Shown here one piece after another: positions 52,807-63,000 of a stretch of DNA of 64,000 nt. Within the stretch, counting starts at the first letter, position 1. Every line of letters begins with the position of its first letter. Location: positions 448,972-512,971 of the forward strand of contig NZ_CP100416.1 of assembly GCF_026017845.1 (NCBI RefSeq), written 5' to 3'. Below the pieces are notes generated by a model, which was given only the letters and a program-made list of their open reading frames with translations, was not told the origin of the DNA and made no database searches. A program made the position numbers and the translations under genes. This DNA comes from Amycolatopsis mediterranei. GTDB taxonomy: Bacteria; Actinomycetota; Actinomycetes; Mycobacteriales; Pseudonocardiaceae.

Positions 52807-53910
52807 GTGCACATCGTCCAGCTCGCGAACTTCTACGGGCCGCGCTCGGGCGGCCTGCGCACCGCGCTGCACCACCTCGGCGCCGGCTACGTCGCGAGCG
52901 GCCACGAGGTGACGCTCGTGGTGCCCGGCCGCCGGTACGCCGACGAGGTCCTGCCGACCGGCGTGCGCCGGTTCTCCCTGCCGGCACCGCAGATCCCGGG
53001 CACCGGCGGCTACCGGGCCGTCGACCCGCACCGGGTCCGCGCGGTGCTGCGGCAGCTCGAGCCGGACCGCCTGGAGGTGTCCGACCGGCTGACCCTGCGG
53101 GGGATGGGCAGCTGGGCGAGCCGCCACGGCGTGCCCAGCACGGTCATCTCCCACGAGCGCCTCGACCGCCTGCTGGAGCAGTTCCTGCTGCCCGAGCCGG
53201 TGGCCCGCCGCGTCGCCGACGCCGCGAACCGGCGGATGGCCGCCAGCTACGACACGGTCGTCTGCACGACGGCGTTCGCGCGCGCGGAGTTCGACCGGAT
53301 CGCGGCGCCGAACGTCCGCCGCGTCCCTCTCGGCGTCGACCTCACGACGTTCCGGCCCGCCATGCGCGACGACGGCTGGCGCGCCGGTCTGGCCGGCGGC
53401 GCGGACGTCCTGCTGGTCCACTGTGGACGCCTGTCGCCGGAGAAGCACGTGGAGCGCAGCGTGGACACCGTCGCCGAGCTGACGGAGTCAGGTGCGCGCG
53501 TGCGGCTGGTGGTGGCGGGCGACGGGCCGCGACGGCGGGCGCTGGAGCGCCGGGCGCGCGGCCTGCCGGTGACGTTCCTGGGTTTCCTGCCCGGCCGCGG
53601 CGACGTCGCCCGGCTGCTGGCCAGCGCGGACGTCTCCCTCGCGCCCGGGCCGCACGAGACGTTCGGGCTCGCGGCGCTGGAGGCGCTGGCGTCCGGGACG
53701 CCGGTGGTCGTGTCGGCGTCGTCGGCGCTGCGGGAGATCGTGCGGCCGGGCTGCGGGGCGGCGGTCGACGACCACGCGCCCGCGTTCGCGGCCGCCGTCA
53801 CGGATCTGCTGGGCGACCCGGAGGACCAGCGGCGGGCGGCGGCGCGGGCCCGTGCCGAGGAGTTCACCTGGCCCGCGGCGGTGGCCGGCATGCTGGCCAC
53901 CCACGGCTGA
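52807..53910 (+). CDS. Glycosyltransferase family 4 protein
   Basis: 367 aa GT-B enzyme. N-terminal YGPRSGGLRTALHHLGAGYV, nucleotide-binding VHCGRLSPEKHVERSVDTVA, and the E-x7-E motif GPHETFGLAALEALASGTPV. It is related to the preceding mannosyltransferase and is directly downstream (1 nt), so the two probably act on the same glycolipid series. Donor sugar is probably GDP-mannose, by similarity only. GTG 52807. Confidence 0.87.
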   Translation: MHIVQLANFYGPRSGGLRTALHHLGAGYVASGHEVTLVVPGRRYADEVLPTGVRRFSLPAPQIPGTGGYRAVDPHRVRAVLRQLEPDRLEVSDRLTLRGMGSWASRHGVPSTVISHERLDRLLEQFLLPEPVARRVADAANRRMAASYDTVVCTTAFARAEFDRIAAPNVRRVPLGVDLTTFRPAMRDDGWRAGLAGGADVLLVHCGRLSPEKHVERSVDTVAELTESGARVRLVVAGDGPRRRALERRARGLPVTFLGFLPGRGDVARLLASADVSLAPGPHETFGLAALEALASGTPVVVSASSALREIVRPGCGAAVDDHAPAFAAAVTDLLGDPEDQRRAAARARAEEFTWPAAVAGMLATHG

Positions 53911-53990
53911 GCCCGGTTTGCCCGGTTCTGTACGGGATTTGTACACCGGCGCGTCAAGATCGACTTCTCGAAACGAGAAGGGACATTCCG

Positions 53991-54764
53991 GTGGACTTCG
54001 CGGTGCTCGGTCCGATCACCCTGGTTTCCGGCGGGCGGGCGATCCCCGTGCCCGGCCGGCTGCGGCGCACCCTGCTCGGCGTGCTCCTGGCCGACGCCAA
54101 CCACTTCGTCCGGGCCGATGTGCTGGCTGACGCGCTGTGGGACGGTGATCCCGACCGGCGCGCGGCGCGGAAGCTGCACTGGCACGTGCACAAGCTGCGG
54201 TCCGCGCTGCCCGAGCGCGAGCGGCTGGGCTCCGGGCACGGCGGCTACCGGCTCGTCGTCCGGCCGGGCGAGCTGGACGCCGTCCGCTTCGAAGCGCTCG
54301 CCGGGCGGGCGGCGGGGGAGCCGCGGCCCGCCGAACGGACCGCCTTGATCCGCGAGGCGCTCGCGCTGTGGCACGGCACGCCGTACGGCGGCCTGGACGT
54401 CCCGGTCCTGGCCGACGAGGTACTGCGGCTCACCGAGCGCCGCCTGGTCCTGCTCGAACAGCTGCACCAGGCCGAACTGGACCTCGGGCGGCACGCGGCG
54501 GTGGTGGCCGAGCTGACCGGGCTGGTGCGGCGGTACCCGCTGCGCGAACGGCTGCACTACCTGCTGATGGTGGCGCTGTCGCTCGACGGGCGGCGGGCGG
54601 AGGCGCTCGACGCCTACCGCGGCGCCCGCCGGGTGCTGGTCCGGCAGCTCGGCCTGGAACCGGGCCGCGCGCTGCGGGACCTCGAACGCCGGATCCTGGC
54701 GGACGGGCCCGCGGCCTGGCCGGCCGCGGGCCCATCCGGCGGGGATCAGATGACGCGCAGGTAG
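53991..54764 (+). CDS. Stand-alone AfsR/SARP-type regulator with BTAD
   Basis: 257 aa. An OmpR-type winged helix (about 1-90: FAVLGPITLVSGGRAIPVPG, ALWDGDPDRRAARKLHWHVH) is followed by a bacterial transcriptional activation domain (about 95-240: RLVLLEQLHQAELDLGRHAA). It lacks the NB-ARC ATPase and TPR domains of full AfsR, so it is a small SARP-like activator. AGAAGGGA precedes GTG 53991. No antibiotic cluster is adjacent. It is convergent with, and overlaps by 19 nt, the secreted-protein gene. Confidence 0.87.
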   Translation: MDFAVLGPITLVSGGRAIPVPGRLRRTLLGVLLADANHFVRADVLADALWDGDPDRRAARKLHWHVHKLRSALPERERLGSGHGGYRLVVRPGELDAVRFEALAGRAAGEPRPAERTALIREALALWHGTPYGGLDVPVLADEVLRLTERRLVLLEQLHQAELDLGRHAAVVAELTGLVRRYPLRERLHYLLMVALSLDGRRAEALDAYRGARRVLVRQLGLEPGRALRDLERRILADGPAAWPAAGPSGGDQMTRR

Positions 54765-55120
54765 AGGTACACGTGCGAGCCGGCGTGGGTCTTGTTGAAC
54801 TCCTTCTTCGTGCCCTCGCCACCGGCGCGGACGGTGCCGAAGTTGCTGCCGTCTTCCCAGGTGCCGTAGACCTCGGCGGCCTTGCCGTCGGCGTCGGTGT
54901 CCTTCACCCAGCCGCTGACCGCGACCTTGCCGCTGGTGCAGGTGATCGTCCAGGCGGCGGCGCCACCACCGACCGACGGGTTGAACTTGTCGCCGCAGGC
55001 GCCTTGGATCGTCACCACGCCGTCGGTGCCCGCCATCGCGGGCGCCGAGCTGATCAGGGAACCACCGACGACGGCGCCGGTCAGCGCGGCCACGGCCGCC
55101 GCCTTCTTGACGAAGCTCAT
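54746..55120 (-). CDS. Small secreted protein, unknown function
   Basis: 124 aa. The signal peptide (MSFVKKAAAVAALTGAVVGG, cleavage after SAPAMA) is followed by a mature domain of about 93 residues with two cysteines (IQGACGDKF ... WTITCTSGK) likely to form a disulfide, and an aromatic beta-rich C-terminus ending VYLYLRVI. ATG 55120 is at the signal peptide; an in-frame extension to 55276 is rejected. Its 3' end overlaps the BTAD regulator. No domain recognised. Confidence 0.78.
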   Translation of the reverse strand: MSFVKKAAAVAALTGAVVGGSLISSAPAMAGTDGVVTIQGACGDKFNPSVGGGAAAWTITCTSGKVAVSGWVKDTDADGKAAEVYGTWEDGSNFGTVRAGGEGTKKEFNKTHAGSHVYLYLRVI

Positions 55121-55245
55121 CTCGTAGTGCCTTTCTCGGGGGCCGGCTGTTCGCCTGCCGTGAGGAAGACACTGCCGAGGCCGGCTTTGCTGTTGCTTTG
55201 TCACCGCTTTGCTCGGGGTTTGCCCGCTCGGGCACCACCCTCGGA

Positions 55246-55273
55246 GGACAAGCGCAGCCGAGGTGTCTAAATT
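55246..55273 (+). promoter_or_regulatory. Candidate menG promoter
   Basis: GGACAA (55246-55251) and TAAATT (55268-55273) are separated by 16 bp, and ATG 55280 follows 6 nt later, so the transcript should begin at the start codon. The -35 resembles the GGACAA seen before nuoA. Confidence 0.55.
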
Positions 55274-55279
55274 CAAGCC

Positions 55280-55969
55280 ATGTCACGCGCAAGCCTGGAC
55301 AAGGACCCGCACGAAGTCGCCGCGATGTTCGACGGCGTCGCGGACGGGTACGACCGGGCGAACTCGTTCATGACGTTCGGCTTCGACCGGCGCTGGCGCA
55401 CCACCACCGCCCGCGTGCTCGATGCCCGCCGCGGCGAAAAGGTCCTGGACCTCGCGGCCGGCACCGGGGTGTCGACCGTCGAGTACGCCCGCGGCGGCGC
55501 CTGGTGCCTGGCCGCGGACTTCTCGTTCGGCATGCTCCGCGCCGGCAAGCACCGGAACGTGCCGATGGTGGCGGCGGACGCGCTCAACCTGCCGTTCGCC
55601 GACGAGAGCTTCGACGCCGTGACGATCTCCCTGGCGCTGCGCAACTTCGTCGACACGAAGGCCGCGCTCACCGAGATCGCCCGGGTGGTCAAGCCGGGCG
55701 GCCGGCTGGTCATCTGCGAGGTCTCGACCCCGCCGTTCGCCCCGATCCGGTTCGTCCACCGGCGGTTCATGCTGAAGCTGCTGACCTGGGTCGGCAAGCG
55801 GACCTCGTCCAACCCTGAGGCGTACTCCTACCTGGCCGAATCGATGCTGGCCTGGCCCGACCAGCGCACGCTCGGCGAGATCACCGCGAGCGCGGGCTGG
55901 GCCGACGTCGAGTGGTTGAACCTCACATTCGGCGTCGTGGCGATCCACCGCGCGCGAAAGCCCGCCTAA
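55280..55969 (+). CDS. menG: Demethylmenaquinone methyltransferase
   Basis: 229 aa SAM-dependent methyltransferase (MenG/UbiE family), final ring methylation of menaquinone. It begins with [23 protein letters not shown] motif I is [16 protein letters not shown], and the family signature [20 protein letters not shown] is intact. An apparently leaderless ATG. Matches Rv0558. MenJ follows after 10 nt. Confidence 0.94.
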   Translation: MSRASLDKDPHEVAAMFDGVADGYDRANSFMTFGFDRRWRTTTARVLDARRGEKVLDLAAGTGVSTVEYARGGAWCLAADFSFGMLRAGKHRNVPMVAADALNLPFADESFDAVTISLALRNFVDTKAALTEIARVVKPGGRLVICEVSTPPFAPIRFVHRRFMLKLLTWVGKRTSSNPEAYSYLAESMLAWPDQRTLGEITASAGWADVEWLNLTFGVVAIHRARKPA

Positions 55970-55979
55970 ACTCGCGGCC

Positions 55980-57266
55980 ATGAGCCGTCGTAGCCCAGAC
56001 CAGGACGCCGAAGTCATCGTCGTCGGCGCCGGACCCGCAGGGTCCACCGTGGCCACCTACCTGGCCCGCGCGGGCGTCGACGTCCTCCTGCTGGAGAAGA
56101 CCGAGTTCCCCCGCGAGAAGGTCTGCGGCGACGGCCTGACCCCGCGCGGCGTCAAGCAGCTCATCGACCTTGGAATAGATACAGCCACCGACGCGGGCTG
56201 GGTGCACAGCCGCGGCCTGCGGATCCTCACCGGCGACCTGACGCTGGAGCTCGACTGGCCGGACCTGACCAGCTACCCGCCCTACGGCGTTTCCCGCACC
56301 CGCCACGACTTCGACGACCTCCTCGCGAAGCTCGCCGTGAAGGCGGGCGCGCGGCTCTACGAGCGCACGACCGTCATGAGCGCGATCACCGACGCGAGCG
56401 GGCGCGTGGTCGGCGTCGAGGCGAAGGTCGGCCCGGAGAAGACCCCGGTGCACTACCGCGCGCCGCTGGTCCTGGCCTGCGACGGCGTCTCGGCGCGGCT
56501 CGCGCTGAGCGTCGGCATCCAGAAGAACGAGAAGCGCCCGATGGGTGTCGCGGTGCGCCAGTACTACAAGAGCCCGCGCCACGACGACCCGTTCATCGAG
56601 GGCCACCTCGAGCTGTGGGACCGCTCGGACCCGCGGAACCCGAAGCTGCTGCCGGGCTACGGCTGGGCGTTCCCGCTCGGCGACGGCACGGTGAACGTCG
56701 GCCTCGGCATGCTCTCGACGTCGGCGTCGTTCCGGAACACCGACTACCGCGCGCTGCTGCGCCAGTGGCTCGACGGGACGCCGGAGGAGTGGGGCTACCG
56801 CGAGGAGAACGCGATCGGCAAGGTCGGCGGCGCCGGCCTCCCGATGGGCTTCAACCGCACCCCGCACTACCGCGACGGCCTGCTGCTGCTCGGCGACGCC
56901 GGCGGCATGGTCAGCCCGTTCAACGGCGAGGGCATCTCGGCCGCGATGGAGTCCGCGCAGATCGCCGCGGAGGTCGTCGTGCAGGCCCTGGCGCGGCGCG
57001 AAGGGCCCTCGCGGGAGCGGGCGCTCGAGGCGTACCCGCGGGCCGTGGGCGAGCTGATGGGCGGCTACTACCAGCTGGGCAACGTGTTCGCGAAGATCAT
57101 CGGCAAACCGAAGATCATGCACGCGTGCACCAAGTACGGGCTGCGCGTCAACAAGCTCCTGCCACTGGTCTACAAGGGCCTCTCGGGCTGCTACGACGCC
57201 AAGGGCGGCGACGGCGTCGACCGCCTCATCGCGGCGCTCGCGAAGGTCACGCCCAGCCCGCGCTGA
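55980..57266 (+). CDS. menJ: Geranylgeranyl reductase family FAD enzyme (MenJ-like)
   Basis: 428 aa. The FAD-binding motif VVGAGPAGSTVATYLARAGV is followed by EKTEFPREKVCGDGLTPRGV and GLLLLGDAGGMVSPFNGEGI. It matches Rv0561c, which saturates the beta-isoprene unit of menaquinone. TAAACT lies 7 nt before ATG 55980 and uses the menG stop codon, so a separate leaderless transcript is possible. In Pseudonocardiales it may reduce several isoprene units. A terminator follows. Confidence 0.9.
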   Translation: MSRRSPDQDAEVIVVGAGPAGSTVATYLARAGVDVLLLEKTEFPREKVCGDGLTPRGVKQLIDLGIDTATDAGWVHSRGLRILTGDLTLELDWPDLTSYPPYGVSRTRHDFDDLLAKLAVKAGARLYERTTVMSAITDASGRVVGVEAKVGPEKTPVHYRAPLVLACDGVSARLALSVGIQKNEKRPMGVAVRQYYKSPRHDDPFIEGHLELWDRSDPRNPKLLPGYGWAFPLGDGTVNVGLGMLSTSASFRNTDYRALLRQWLDGTPEEWGYREENAIGKVGGAGLPMGFNRTPHYRDGLLLLGDAGGMVSPFNGEGISAAMESAQIAAEVVVQALARREGPSRERALEAYPRAVGELMGGYYQLGNVFAKIIGKPKIMHACTKYGLRVNKLLPLVYKGLSGCYDAKGGDGVDRLIAALAKVTPSPR

Positions 57267-57279
57267 CCCCGTTTCCGAA

Positions 57280-57306
57280 GGCCCGGCACGGCTTCCGTGC
57301 CGGGCC
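57280..57306 (+). terminator. Terminator after menJ
   Basis: Perfect 12-bp stem (57280-57291 with 57295-57306), 3-nt loop, 13 nt beyond the menJ stop. Confidence 0.85.
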
Positions 57307-57500
57307 CGTCCGCGCGCGGACACACGAGTGGCGTAGCAAGTTGGCCGTGCGGTCAGTGGGATAGATCACAGGTCAGCGCCCGTTTTGTCCATCCGGAACG
57401 CGATCTTGACCGCCCTTCGCGCAGGTCGCGCGCGCGGTGTTGCCGACCTGTGACAACGATGGCGGCCAAACTTAGGGGACCCTTATAACACGGGGTACTA

Positions 57501-57530
57501 GGGACAAGAGTGTGAGTCGCGTCCTAGACT
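57501..57530 (+). promoter_or_regulatory. Candidate nuo promoter
   Basis: GGACAA (57502-57507) and TAGACT (57525-57530) with 17-bp spacing would start transcription near 57537, just before the first Rex site. The whole 57307-57745 gap carries no gene; it is the control region of the nuo operon, with a leader of about 210 nt. Confidence 0.5.
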
Positions 57531-57541
57531 CCCCCCATGCT

Positions 57542-57559
57542 TTGTGAATCCCTTCACAT
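57542..57559. promoter_or_regulatory. Rex operator 1, upstream of nuoA
   Basis: TTGTGAATCCCTTCACAT: both half-sites fit the Rex consensus, with one end mismatch. It lies just after the candidate transcription start. Confidence 0.88.
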
Positions 57560-57573
57560 CCGCGACGAGTGGC

Positions 57574-57591
57574 TTGTGAACTATTTCACAA
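57574..57591. promoter_or_regulatory. Rex operator 2, upstream of nuoA
   Basis: TTGTGAACTATTTCACAA: a perfect Rex operator with TTGTGAA/TTCACAA arms, 32 bp downstream of operator 1, about three helical turns. Confidence 0.92.
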
Positions 57592-57745
57592 GCTCTGTGT
57601 TTTCCCCCACCCGGTCCAGCCACGGGCCGTAAGGAGACCCTGACCCTCGGCGGTGTGACCCAGGTCCCTTAGGGTGCCGACGAGGCCCAGCGGTTCCCCA
57701 CCACAAGCTCAACCGCAGCGGCGCGGAAAGGATGGCGAAGACCCC

Positions 57746-58165
57746 GTGCTGACGTTGCTGACCCGGACCGACACGGTGCAGCTGGCGCAAGAGGCCCCGA
57801 GCCTGAAGCCCTACCTGCCCTTGGTCCTGTTGTTCGTGCTGGCGCTCGGTTTCGCCGTGCTGTCGGTCCTGCTGGGCCCGCTCGTCGGCCCCAGCCGGTA
57901 CAACAAGGCCAAGCTGTCCGCCTACGAGTGCGGCATCGAACCGTCCCCGCAGCCGCTCGTCGGCGCCGGGCGGATGCCGGTCGCGTACTACATCACCGCG
58001 ATGCTGTTCATCCTGTTCGACATCGAGATGGTCTTCCTCTACCCGTTCGCCGTGCAGGCGGACGCGCTGGGCACGTTCGGCCTGGTGGAGATCCTGCTGT
58101 TCATCGCGACGGTCGGCTTCGCGTACGCCTACGTGTGGCGGCGCGGCGGCCTGGATTGGAACTAG
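57746..58165 (+). CDS. nuoA: NADH-quinone oxidoreductase subunit A
   Basis: 139 aa, three transmembrane helices, membrane arm of complex I. Signature blocks are [35 protein letters not shown] and [18 protein letters not shown] 57746 is preferred over an in-frame extension to 57674 because the conserved region begins after it and GAAG lies 5 nt upstream. First gene of the Rex-linked nuo operon. Confidence 0.95.
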   Translation: MLTLLTRTDTVQLAQEAPSLKPYLPLVLLFVLALGFAVLSVLLGPLVGPSRYNKAKLSAYECGIEPSPQPLVGAGRMPVAYYITAMLFILFDIEMVFLYPFAVQADALGTFGLVEILLFIATVGFAYAYVWRRGGLDWN

Positions 58166-58169
58166 ACCC

Positions 58170-58718
58170 ATGGGCCTGGAAGAAAAACTCCCCAACGGCA
58201 TCCTGCTGGCCAGCCTCGAAGGCCTCGTCAACTGGGCGCGCAAGAACTCGCTGTGGCCCGCCACCTTCGGCCTCGCCTGCTGCGCGATCGAGATGATGAC
58301 GGTCGGCGGTTCCCGCTACGACATCGCCCGCTTCGGCATGGAGCGCTTCAGCGCGACGCCGCGGCAGGCCGACCTGATGATCGTCGCCGGCCGCGTCACG
58401 CAGAAGATGGCCCCGGTCCTGCGCCAGATCTACGACCAGATGGCCGAGCCGCGCTGGGTGCTCGCGATGGGCGTCTGCGCCTCCTCCGGCGGCATGTTCA
58501 ACAACTACGCCGTGGTCCAGGGCGTCGACCACATCGTGCCGGTCGACATGTACCTGCCCGGCTGCCCGCCGCGGCCGGAGATGCTGCTGGACGCGATCCT
58601 CAAGCTGCACGCCAAGATCCAGGACGAGCCGATCAACGCCCGCCGCGCCGCCATCCGCGCCGCCAGCGGGGAGCGCACCGAGCTCGTCGCGTCGTCGATC
58701 AAGTACGCGAAGAAGTAG
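58170..58718 (+). CDS. nuoB: NADH-quinone oxidoreductase subunit B
   Basis: 182 aa; carries cluster N2, which passes electrons to menaquinone. The tandem cysteines are in [20 protein letters not shown] and the others in [20 protein letters not shown] and [12 protein letters not shown] 58170 lies 4 nt after nuoA. Confidence 0.97.
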   Translation: MGLEEKLPNGILLASLEGLVNWARKNSLWPATFGLACCAIEMMTVGGSRYDIARFGMERFSATPRQADLMIVAGRVTQKMAPVLRQIYDQMAEPRWVLAMGVCASSGGMFNNYAVVQGVDHIVPVDMYLPGCPPRPEMLLDAILKLHAKIQDEPINARRAAIRAASGERTELVASSIKYAKK

Positions 58719-58722
58719 AGCG

Positions 58723-59472
58723 ATGACTGAGAACCCCCAACCCGGCGAAGAGCAGTCCAGCGCCGAGCGAGCCGAAACCGGCCTGACGGCGAAGGGACCG
58801 GGCGCGGCCGAAGCGGTCGTCACCGGGCGCGAACGCCAGGGCATGTTCGGCGTCCACGGCACCGGCGACACCTCCGGCTACGGCGGCGTCCGGCTCCCGG
58901 CGTACAGCCCGGCGCCGGCCGAGCGCCCGTACGGCGGCTGGTTCGACCAGTTCGCCGACGAGTTCTACGCCGCGCTGGCCGAGCGCAAGATCCCCGCCGA
59001 GGCGATCCTGCAGACGACGGTCGACCGCGGCGAGATCACCTTCTACGTCGCCCGCGAGCACCTGCCCTCCATCGCGAAGACGCTGCGCGACGACGGCGGC
59101 CTCCGCTTCGAGCTGCTGTCGTCGGTGTCCGGTGTGGACTACGGCGTCGACGTCCCGCAGCGGCTGCACGCGGTCTACCACTTCACGTCGCTGACCTACC
59201 GGCGCCGGATCCGCCTCGAGGTCACCCTCGACGTCGAGGACGCGCACGTGCCGTCGCTGGTCGAGACGTACCCGACCGCCGACTGGCAGGAACGGGAAGC
59301 CTGGGACATGTTCGGGATCGTCTTCGACGGTCACCCCGCGCTGACCCGGATCCTGATGCCGGACGACTGGGACGGCCACCCCCAGCGCAAGGACTACCCG
59401 CTCGGCGGGATCCCGGTCGAATACAAGGGCGCGGAGATCCCGCCGCCGGACCAGCGGAGGTCGTACTCGTGA
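58723..59472 (+). CDS. nuoC: NADH-quinone oxidoreductase subunit C
   Basis: 249 aa 30-kDa-type subunit of the peripheral arm. About 60 acidic/low-complexity N-terminal residues precede the conserved part, which ends with the signature [20 protein letters not shown] and [19 protein letters not shown]. Its stop overlaps nuoD (GTGA). Confidence 0.95.
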   Translation: MTENPQPGEEQSSAERAETGLTAKGPGAAEAVVTGRERQGMFGVHGTGDTSGYGGVRLPAYSPAPAERPYGGWFDQFADEFYAALAERKIPAEAILQTTVDRGEITFYVAREHLPSIAKTLRDDGGLRFELLSSVSGVDYGVDVPQRLHAVYHFTSLTYRRRIRLEVTLDVEDAHVPSLVETYPTADWQEREAWDMFGIVFDGHPALTRILMPDDWDGHPQRKDYPLGGIPVEYKGAEIPPPDQRRSYS

Positions 59473-60851
59473 GCAGCACCGAGAACCTGTCCGACGTCAC
59501 GACCGGCACCAGCACCACCGAAGCCGGCAGCGACAGCACGGACAACGCGAACTACGCCGACTCCCGCGACACCACCGAAGGCCGCGTCTACACGGTCTCC
59601 GGCGGCGACTGGGACGACGTCATCGCCGACGCGGCGCACGACGAGCGCATGGTCATCAACATGGGCCCGCAGCACCCGTCGACGCACGGCGTGCTCCGGC
59701 TCGTGCTGGAGATGGAGGGCGAGACCGTCACGCAGCTGCGGTCGGTCATCGGCTACCTGCACACCGGCATCGAGAAGAACTGCGAGTACCGGACCTGGAC
59801 CCAGGGCGTCACCTTCGTGACGCGGATGGACTACCTGGCCCCGCTTTCGACGGAGATGGCGTACTGCCTCGGCGTCGAGAAGCTGCTGCAGATCGAGGCT
59901 CCGCGCCGCGCGCAGCTGCTGCGCGTGATGCTGCTGGAGATCAACCGGATCGGCTCGCACCTGGTCTACATCGCCACCGGCGGCATGGAGCTCGGCGCCA
60001 CCACGGCGATGACGCTCGGCTTCCGCGAGCGCGAAGAGGTGCTGCACCTGCTGGAGCACCTGACCGGCCTGCGGATGAACCACGCGTTCATCCGCCCCGG
60101 CGGCCTCGCGCAGGACATGCCGGCGGACTACCGTGAGAAGGTCACCGAATTCATCAAGACGATGAAGAAGCGCCTTCCGCTGTACGACAAGCTGTTCACC
60201 GGTCAGCCGATCTGGCGGAACAGGCTCAAGGGCGTGGGTTACCTGCCCGTCGACGCGTGCCTCGCGCTCGGCGTCACCGGCCCGGTGCTGCGGTCCGCCG
60301 GCCTGCCGTGGGACCTGCGCAAGACCGAGCCGTACTCCTGCTACGACGAGTTCGACTTCGACGTCCCGGTCGACAACGGCGCCGACTGCTGGTCGCGCTA
60401 CCTGATCCGGGTGCACGAGATGCACGAGAGCCTCAAGATCATCGAGCAGTGCCTCGAGAAGCTCGAGCCGGGCCCGGTCATGGTCGAGGACAAGAAGGTC
60501 GCCTGGCCCGCGCAGCTGTCCATCGGCAGCGACGGCATGGGCAACTCGCTCGAGCACGTCAAGAAGATCATGGGCCAGTCGATGGAATCCCTGATCCACC
60601 ACTTCAAGCTGGTCACCGAGGGCTTCAAGGTGCCGCCGGGCCAGGTCTACACGTCGGTCGAGTCGCCGCGCGGCGAGCTGAGCGCGCACCTGGTGTCCGA
60701 CGGCGGCACCCGGCCGCTGCGGGTCCACGTGCGCGAACCGAGCTTCGTGAACCTGCAGTCGATGCCCGCCATGGCCGAGGGCGGCCTGGTCGCCGACGTG
60801 ATCGCCGCCATCGCCTCGATCGACCCCGTCATGGGGGGAGTGGACCGATGA
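59469..60851 (+). CDS. nuoD: NADH-quinone oxidoreductase subunit D
   Basis: 460 aa 49-kDa subunit forming the quinone site with NuoB. The signature [36 protein letters not shown] and the C-terminal [20 protein letters not shown] are present. A 50-residue Thr/Ser/Asp-rich N-terminus is an actinobacterial feature. GTG 59469; its stop overlaps nuoE (ATGA). Confidence 0.96.
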   Translation: MSSTENLSDVTTGTSTTEAGSDSTDNANYADSRDTTEGRVYTVSGGDWDDVIADAAHDERMVINMGPQHPSTHGVLRLVLEMEGETVTQLRSVIGYLHTGIEKNCEYRTWTQGVTFVTRMDYLAPLSTEMAYCLGVEKLLQIEAPRRAQLLRVMLLEINRIGSHLVYIATGGMELGATTAMTLGFREREEVLHLLEHLTGLRMNHAFIRPGGLAQDMPADYREKVTEFIKTMKKRLPLYDKLFTGQPIWRNRLKGVGYLPVDACLALGVTGPVLRSAGLPWDLRKTEPYSCYDEFDFDVPVDNGADCWSRYLIRVHEMHESLKIIEQCLEKLEPGPVMVEDKKVAWPAQLSIGSDGMGNSLEHVKKIMGQSMESLIHHFKLVTEGFKVPPGQVYTSVESPRGELSAHLVSDGGTRPLRVHVREPSFVNLQSMPAMAEGGLVADVIAAIASIDPVMGGVDR

Positions 60852-61705
60852 CCACAGCAGTTCCCGAGCCGGGCCCGAACTACTCCGCGACGACGCACGC
60901 GGCGGCCGGCCCGGACACCGATGTCGTCGCCATCGCGCCGGATCCGGATGTGGCCGCCGGCATCATCACCGAGACGCCGCTGGAAGACATCTTCGACGCG
61001 GACATCCACGCGAAGGCGCAGGAGCTGATCGCGCGCTACCCGATGTCCCGCTCGGCGCTGCTGCCGATGCTGCACCTCGTGCAGTCCGTGCAGGGGTACG
61101 TCAGCCAGGAGGGCATCGCGTTCTGCGCGAAGCAGCTCGACCTGTCCGACGCCGAGGTCAGCGCGGTCGCGACGTTCTACACGATGTACAAGCGCAAGCC
61201 GTGCGGCGAGCACCTCGTGAGCGTCTGCACCAACACGCTGTGCGCGGCCATGGGCGGCGACGCGATCTACAAGCGGCTCCAGACGCACCTGGGTTCCGAG
61301 GCGGAACCGCTGGGGCACAACGAGACCGCGGGCACGCCGAACGAGCCGGGCTCGATCACCCTCGAGCACGCCGAGTGCCTCGCCGCCTGCGACCTCGCGC
61401 CGGTCATCCAGGTCAACTACGAGTACTTCGACAACCAGACCGAGGAGAAGGCCGTCGCGCTGGTCGACGCGCTGCAGGCGGGCAAGAAACCGGCCCCGAC
61501 GCGCGGTGCCCCGCTGACGAACTTCAAGGGCGCCGAGCTCCAGCTCGCCGGGTTCTTCCCCGAGGACGAGCGGCAGTACCGCACGGACGTCGACGGCCCG
61601 TCGCAGGCCGTCGAGACGCTCCGGGGCGCGAAACTCGCCCAGGACCGCGGCTGGGTCGCCCCGGTGGCTCAGGATGTTCCCTTGCCGGAAGTGGAGAAGA
61701 AGTAG
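60848..61705 (+). CDS. nuoE: NADH-quinone oxidoreductase subunit E
   Basis: 285 aa 24-kDa subunit with a [2Fe-2S] thioredoxin-like domain: cysteines in [13 protein letters not shown] and [18 protein letters not shown] longer C-terminal tail than in E. coli is typical for actinobacteria. ATG 60848 overlaps the nuoD stop; the last base of its TAG is the first of the nuoF GTG. Confidence 0.95.
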   Translation: MTTAVPEPGPNYSATTHAAAGPDTDVVAIAPDPDVAAGIITETPLEDIFDADIHAKAQELIARYPMSRSALLPMLHLVQSVQGYVSQEGIAFCAKQLDLSDAEVSAVATFYTMYKRKPCGEHLVSVCTNTLCAAMGGDAIYKRLQTHLGSEAEPLGHNETAGTPNEPGSITLEHAECLAACDLAPVIQVNYEYFDNQTEEKAVALVDALQAGKKPAPTRGAPLTNFKGAELQLAGFFPEDERQYRTDVDGPSQAVETLRGAKLAQDRGWVAPVAQDVPLPEVEKK

Positions 61706-63000
61706 TGGCTGACCCCATCACTCCGGTCCTCACGAAGCGCTGGCTGTCCCCGAACTCCTGGCAGATCGGGACGTACGAGGCACTCGAGGGCTACACCGCC
61801 GTCCGCAAGGCACTGGCCGGGACGCCGGAGCAGCTCGTCCAGCTGGTCAAGGACTCCGGCCTGCGCGGCCGCGGCGGCGCGGGCTTCCCGGCCGGCATCA
61901 AGTGGTCGTTCATGCCGCCGAACTTCGACAAGCCGCACTACCTGGTGATCAACGCCGACGAGGGCGAGCCGGGCACCTGCAAGGACATCCCGCTGATGAT
62001 GGCGGACCCGCACTCGCTCATCGAGGGCTGCATCATCGCCTCGTACGCGATGCGGTCCAACCACTGCTTCATCTACGTCCGCGGCGAGGCGCTGCACTGC
62101 ATCCGCCGCCTCAACGCGGCCGTGCGCGAAGCCGAAGCGGCCGGTTACCTGGGCGAGAACATCCTCGGCTCCGGCTTCGACCTCAAGATCACCGTCCACG
62201 CCGGCGCGGGCGCGTACATCTGCGGCGAAGAGACGGCGCTGCTCGACTCGCTGGAAGGCCGTCGTGGCCAGCCGCGGCTCAAGCCGCCGTTCCCCGCGGC
62301 CGCCGGGCTCTACGCCGCGCCGACCACGGTCAACAACGTCGAGACCATCGCGAGCGCGCCGTTCATCGTCAACGGCGGTTCGAGCTGGTTCCGCGAGATG
62401 GGCCGCGAGAAGTCGCCCGGCCCGAAGATCTACTCGATCTCCGGCCACGTCGAGAAGCCCGGCCAGTACGAGTGCCCGCTCGGCACCACGCTGCGCGAGC
62501 TGCTGGACATGGCGGGCGGCATGAAGGACGGCATCCCGCTCAAGTTCTGGACCCCGGGCGGCTCGTCCACCCCGATGTTCACCGTCGAGCACCTCGACGT
62601 TCCCCTGGACTTCGAAGGCGCGGCGGAAGCCGGGTCGATGCTGGGCACCACCGCCGTCCAGGTCTTCAACGAGACCGTGTCGGTGCCGTGGGCCGTGATG
62701 AAGTGGACGCAGTTCTACGAGCACGAGTCCTGCGGCAAGTGCACGCCGTGCCGCGAAGGCACGTACTGGCTGGCGCAGATCCTCGAGCGGATGGTCGAGG
62801 GCCACGGCACCGAAGAGGACATCGACACCCTCCTCGACGTCTGCGACAACATCCTCGGCCGGTCGTTCTGCGCACTCGGTGACGGCGCGGTGTCGCCGAT
62901 CACCAGCGGCATCAAGTACTTCCGGGACGAGTTCCTCGCGCTGTGCGAGAAGAACCGGCACGAACAGACCAAGCCCGAACTCGTGGGAGCGCAGGCATGA
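61705..63000 (+). CDS. nuoF: NADH-quinone oxidoreductase subunit F
   Basis: 431 aa 51-kDa flavoprotein, the entry point for NADH electrons. FMN/NADH sites: [20 protein letters not shown] and [20 protein letters not shown]. The [4Fe-4S] site is [20 protein letters not shown] plus [16 protein letters not shown] 61705 overlaps the nuoE stop by one base (TAGTG). Confidence 0.96.
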   Translation: MADPITPVLTKRWLSPNSWQIGTYEALEGYTAVRKALAGTPEQLVQLVKDSGLRGRGGAGFPAGIKWSFMPPNFDKPHYLVINADEGEPGTCKDIPLMMADPHSLIEGCIIASYAMRSNHCFIYVRGEALHCIRRLNAAVREAEAAGYLGENILGSGFDLKITVHAGAGAYICGEETALLDSLEGRRGQPRLKPPFPAAAGLYAAPTTVNNVETIASAPFIVNGGSSWFREMGREKSPGPKIYSISGHVEKPGQYECPLGTTLRELLDMAGGMKDGIPLKFWTPGGSSTPMFTVEHLDVPLDFEGAAEAGSMLGTTAVQVFNETVSVPWAVMKWTQFYEHESCGKCTPCREGTYWLAQILERMVEGHGTEEDIDTLLDVCDNILGRSFCALGDGAVSPITSGIKYFRDEFLALCEKNRHEQTKPELVGAQA

